The position numbers were made by a program, and so were the translations under genes. Source: Epiperipatus broadwayi (taxonomy: Eukaryota; Onychophora; Udeonychophora; Euonychophora; Peripatidae). Taken from it: a stretch of 64,000 bases of DNA. The notes under the pieces were generated by a model. The model saw nothing but the letters and a program-made list of their open reading frames with translations, ran no database searches and had not been told where the DNA came from. Where the stretch lies: positions 122,001 to 186,000 of the forward strand of contig JAQFVV010000355.1 of assembly GCA_028023455.1 (NCBI GenBank), written 5' to 3'. Shown here piece by piece: positions 62,700 to 64,000 of the stretch. Position 1 is the first letter of the stretch. Each line of letters starts with the position of its first letter.

Positions 62700-64000
62700 T
62701 ATTGGTAGTATTACTTACACTGAAATAAAATGGAGATTTCTTTTATATCTTTTTCAGTTTGAAAACTTTGTTTTAACATATATATGTATGAGCATGTGTG
62801 TAAAAATGTTTTCGAGCGGTACATAATTAAAGTAACTAATAATTTAAACATATACAGAGGTGTTAAATATATAAATCATAAATAAACAATTTTTACAAAT
62901 AATAAAAGCAATAAACATCGACAAAATAATTTTTAATTACAATATTATTTTCATATAACTATAACACATTCTATTTATATTTTATAAAGTTCTTTATTTA
63001 TGTCTATTTCTGCAATAAACTTAATATAATAGAAAACTCTAAGTTGATTAAACCTTTTCTTCGTAGTATTTAATAATCCACGTAGTTTTCTTGGAAATTG
63101 CAATTATTCTTGATTAACTAGTTTTAGATTTACACAATACAACGAATGACGATGTAGATTTCTTTTCTATTTTGTTTAACGTTCATATATATATATATAT
63201 ATTTCTATTTGATTACTGAGGAATATTAGAATATATATATTAAATGATTGGCAGTAATCAGTTTATATGACTTAAAAAAATCTTTTAGTAAATAATAGAA
63301 AATTCATTTAATTATTGTCATTTTATCACGGCATTCAACTTTAATTAAAATTATTATCGTTTTACCACAAACATTCAAAACATGTGTAGTTATATTAAAA
63401 TTCATTGTTCTCTCTCTTTGCGGGTTTTCTACTTTTTCATTTTTGATCCATTTCCTGTTCGTATATCCATTAGTATGACTATCGCTGCATGCTTCAATGC
63501 AGTTTGTGGATTCAAAGTCTCAATATCCTTGAATTAAAACCCAACTCTAACATTCCCTGTGATCAAAAGTCACATGATCCTCTTGGTAATGAATCATTGT
63601 TTTCTGAATAGTAACAATCTGATCATTTTTATTTTTTAGATATTCGATTGAATCTGTTATTGTGATCATAGTAATTAAGCCTCCCAAAAAAACATCATTA
63701 TATCATCCACTTTGTTATAGTTTACATTAAACTATATACATGTAAGGATAATATATTTCAGTTTTATGGCCTAAAACAGAAATATCGTACACTACATGTA
63801 TTAATGTTTCAAATATAAGTTTTTGTGCAATATACAACTATTGGATTACAATTTTATTTTTATATTAAATGCAGTGTGTTATGGATAAATAATATTTAAC
63901 ATGTTTTTCATAATATAATGTTTGTTTTCGCCAGACTTTTAGTATTTGGATTAAACAGAATATTTCTCATTATGATTAATTCAAATGTAACCTATTGATG
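62700..64000. other. AT-rich DNA, nothing recognised
   Basis: A short (TA)n run lies at about 63186-63201. No coding or RNA signal is supported to the window end. Confidence 0.45.

Overview
The window is a very AT-rich stretch of eukaryotic, almost certainly animal, DNA. Intergenic sequence dominates, there are long (TA)n and trinucleotide runs, and there are many transposon relics. The only host protein gene I can support is an intronless, linker-histone-like gene at 38667-39506 (minus). I cannot name the species; the repertoire (RTE LINEs, hAT and pogo-like DNA transposons, hammerhead ribozyme repeats) fits an invertebrate.

The most notable content is a set of hammerhead ribozyme (HHR) repeats in three unrelated sequence families. 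Family D (units of about 455-473 bp) occurs at 4726-5136, 13945-14250, 17282-18209, 49720-51141 and 62041-62690. Family E (414-bp spacing) occurs at 19633-20505 and about 54571-55080. A third type forms a perfect 200-bp palindrome at 34038-34237. Families D and E carry the CUGAUGA and GAAA boxes, a stem I that closes around the cleavage site, and a short self-complementary helix III; the palindrome has the same layout with one core change. Four motifs have every core residue intact: 14037-14095 (-), 18009-18065 (+), 20345-20399 (+) and 62144-62200 (-). Three multimeric loci are bounded by 13-14 bp direct repeats that look like target-site duplications, so each whole tandem and/or inverted multimer was inserted in one event. 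This resembles the small retrozyme-like HHR repeats described in plants and animals.

An autonomous partner candidate is present: a full-length RTE-type LINE at 57614-60910 (+), with a 13-bp target-site duplication, apurinic endonuclease and reverse transcriptase domains, a (GAT)n tail and one frameshift. Two older copies lie on the minus strand (31084-33672, 5'-truncated; about 42201-45725, nearly full length and split by a hAT element at 43167-43562). Two further decayed LINEs lie at about 9650-10880 and 47300-48560 (both minus).

Layout: 1-1309 is a 1.3-kb AT-rich repeat that recurs at 25112-26445. 2341-2953 is a fold-back Tc1-like MITE. 3618-4593 and 49826-50929 are pogo-like elements. 7500-7980 and 56600-57060 are inverted copies of a segment with an exon-like core. 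12360-12985 is a GC-richer segment ending in a polyadenylation-like signal. 16741-17091 is a trinucleotide array. 17282-20505 holds the main HHR cluster. 21.5-31 kb is mostly featureless AT-rich DNA. 31-34.2 kb holds an RTE copy and two palindromes. 38.6-39.5 kb holds the histone-like gene. 40.2-41 kb is a fold-back element with a possible zinc-finger relic. 42-51.6 kb holds LINE, hAT, pogo-like and HHR repeats. 53.1-55.1 kb has a tRNA-like unit, a hAT relic and family E. 57.6-60.9 kb is the young RTE. 61.6-62.7 kb has a second tRNA-like unit and a family D tandem pair.
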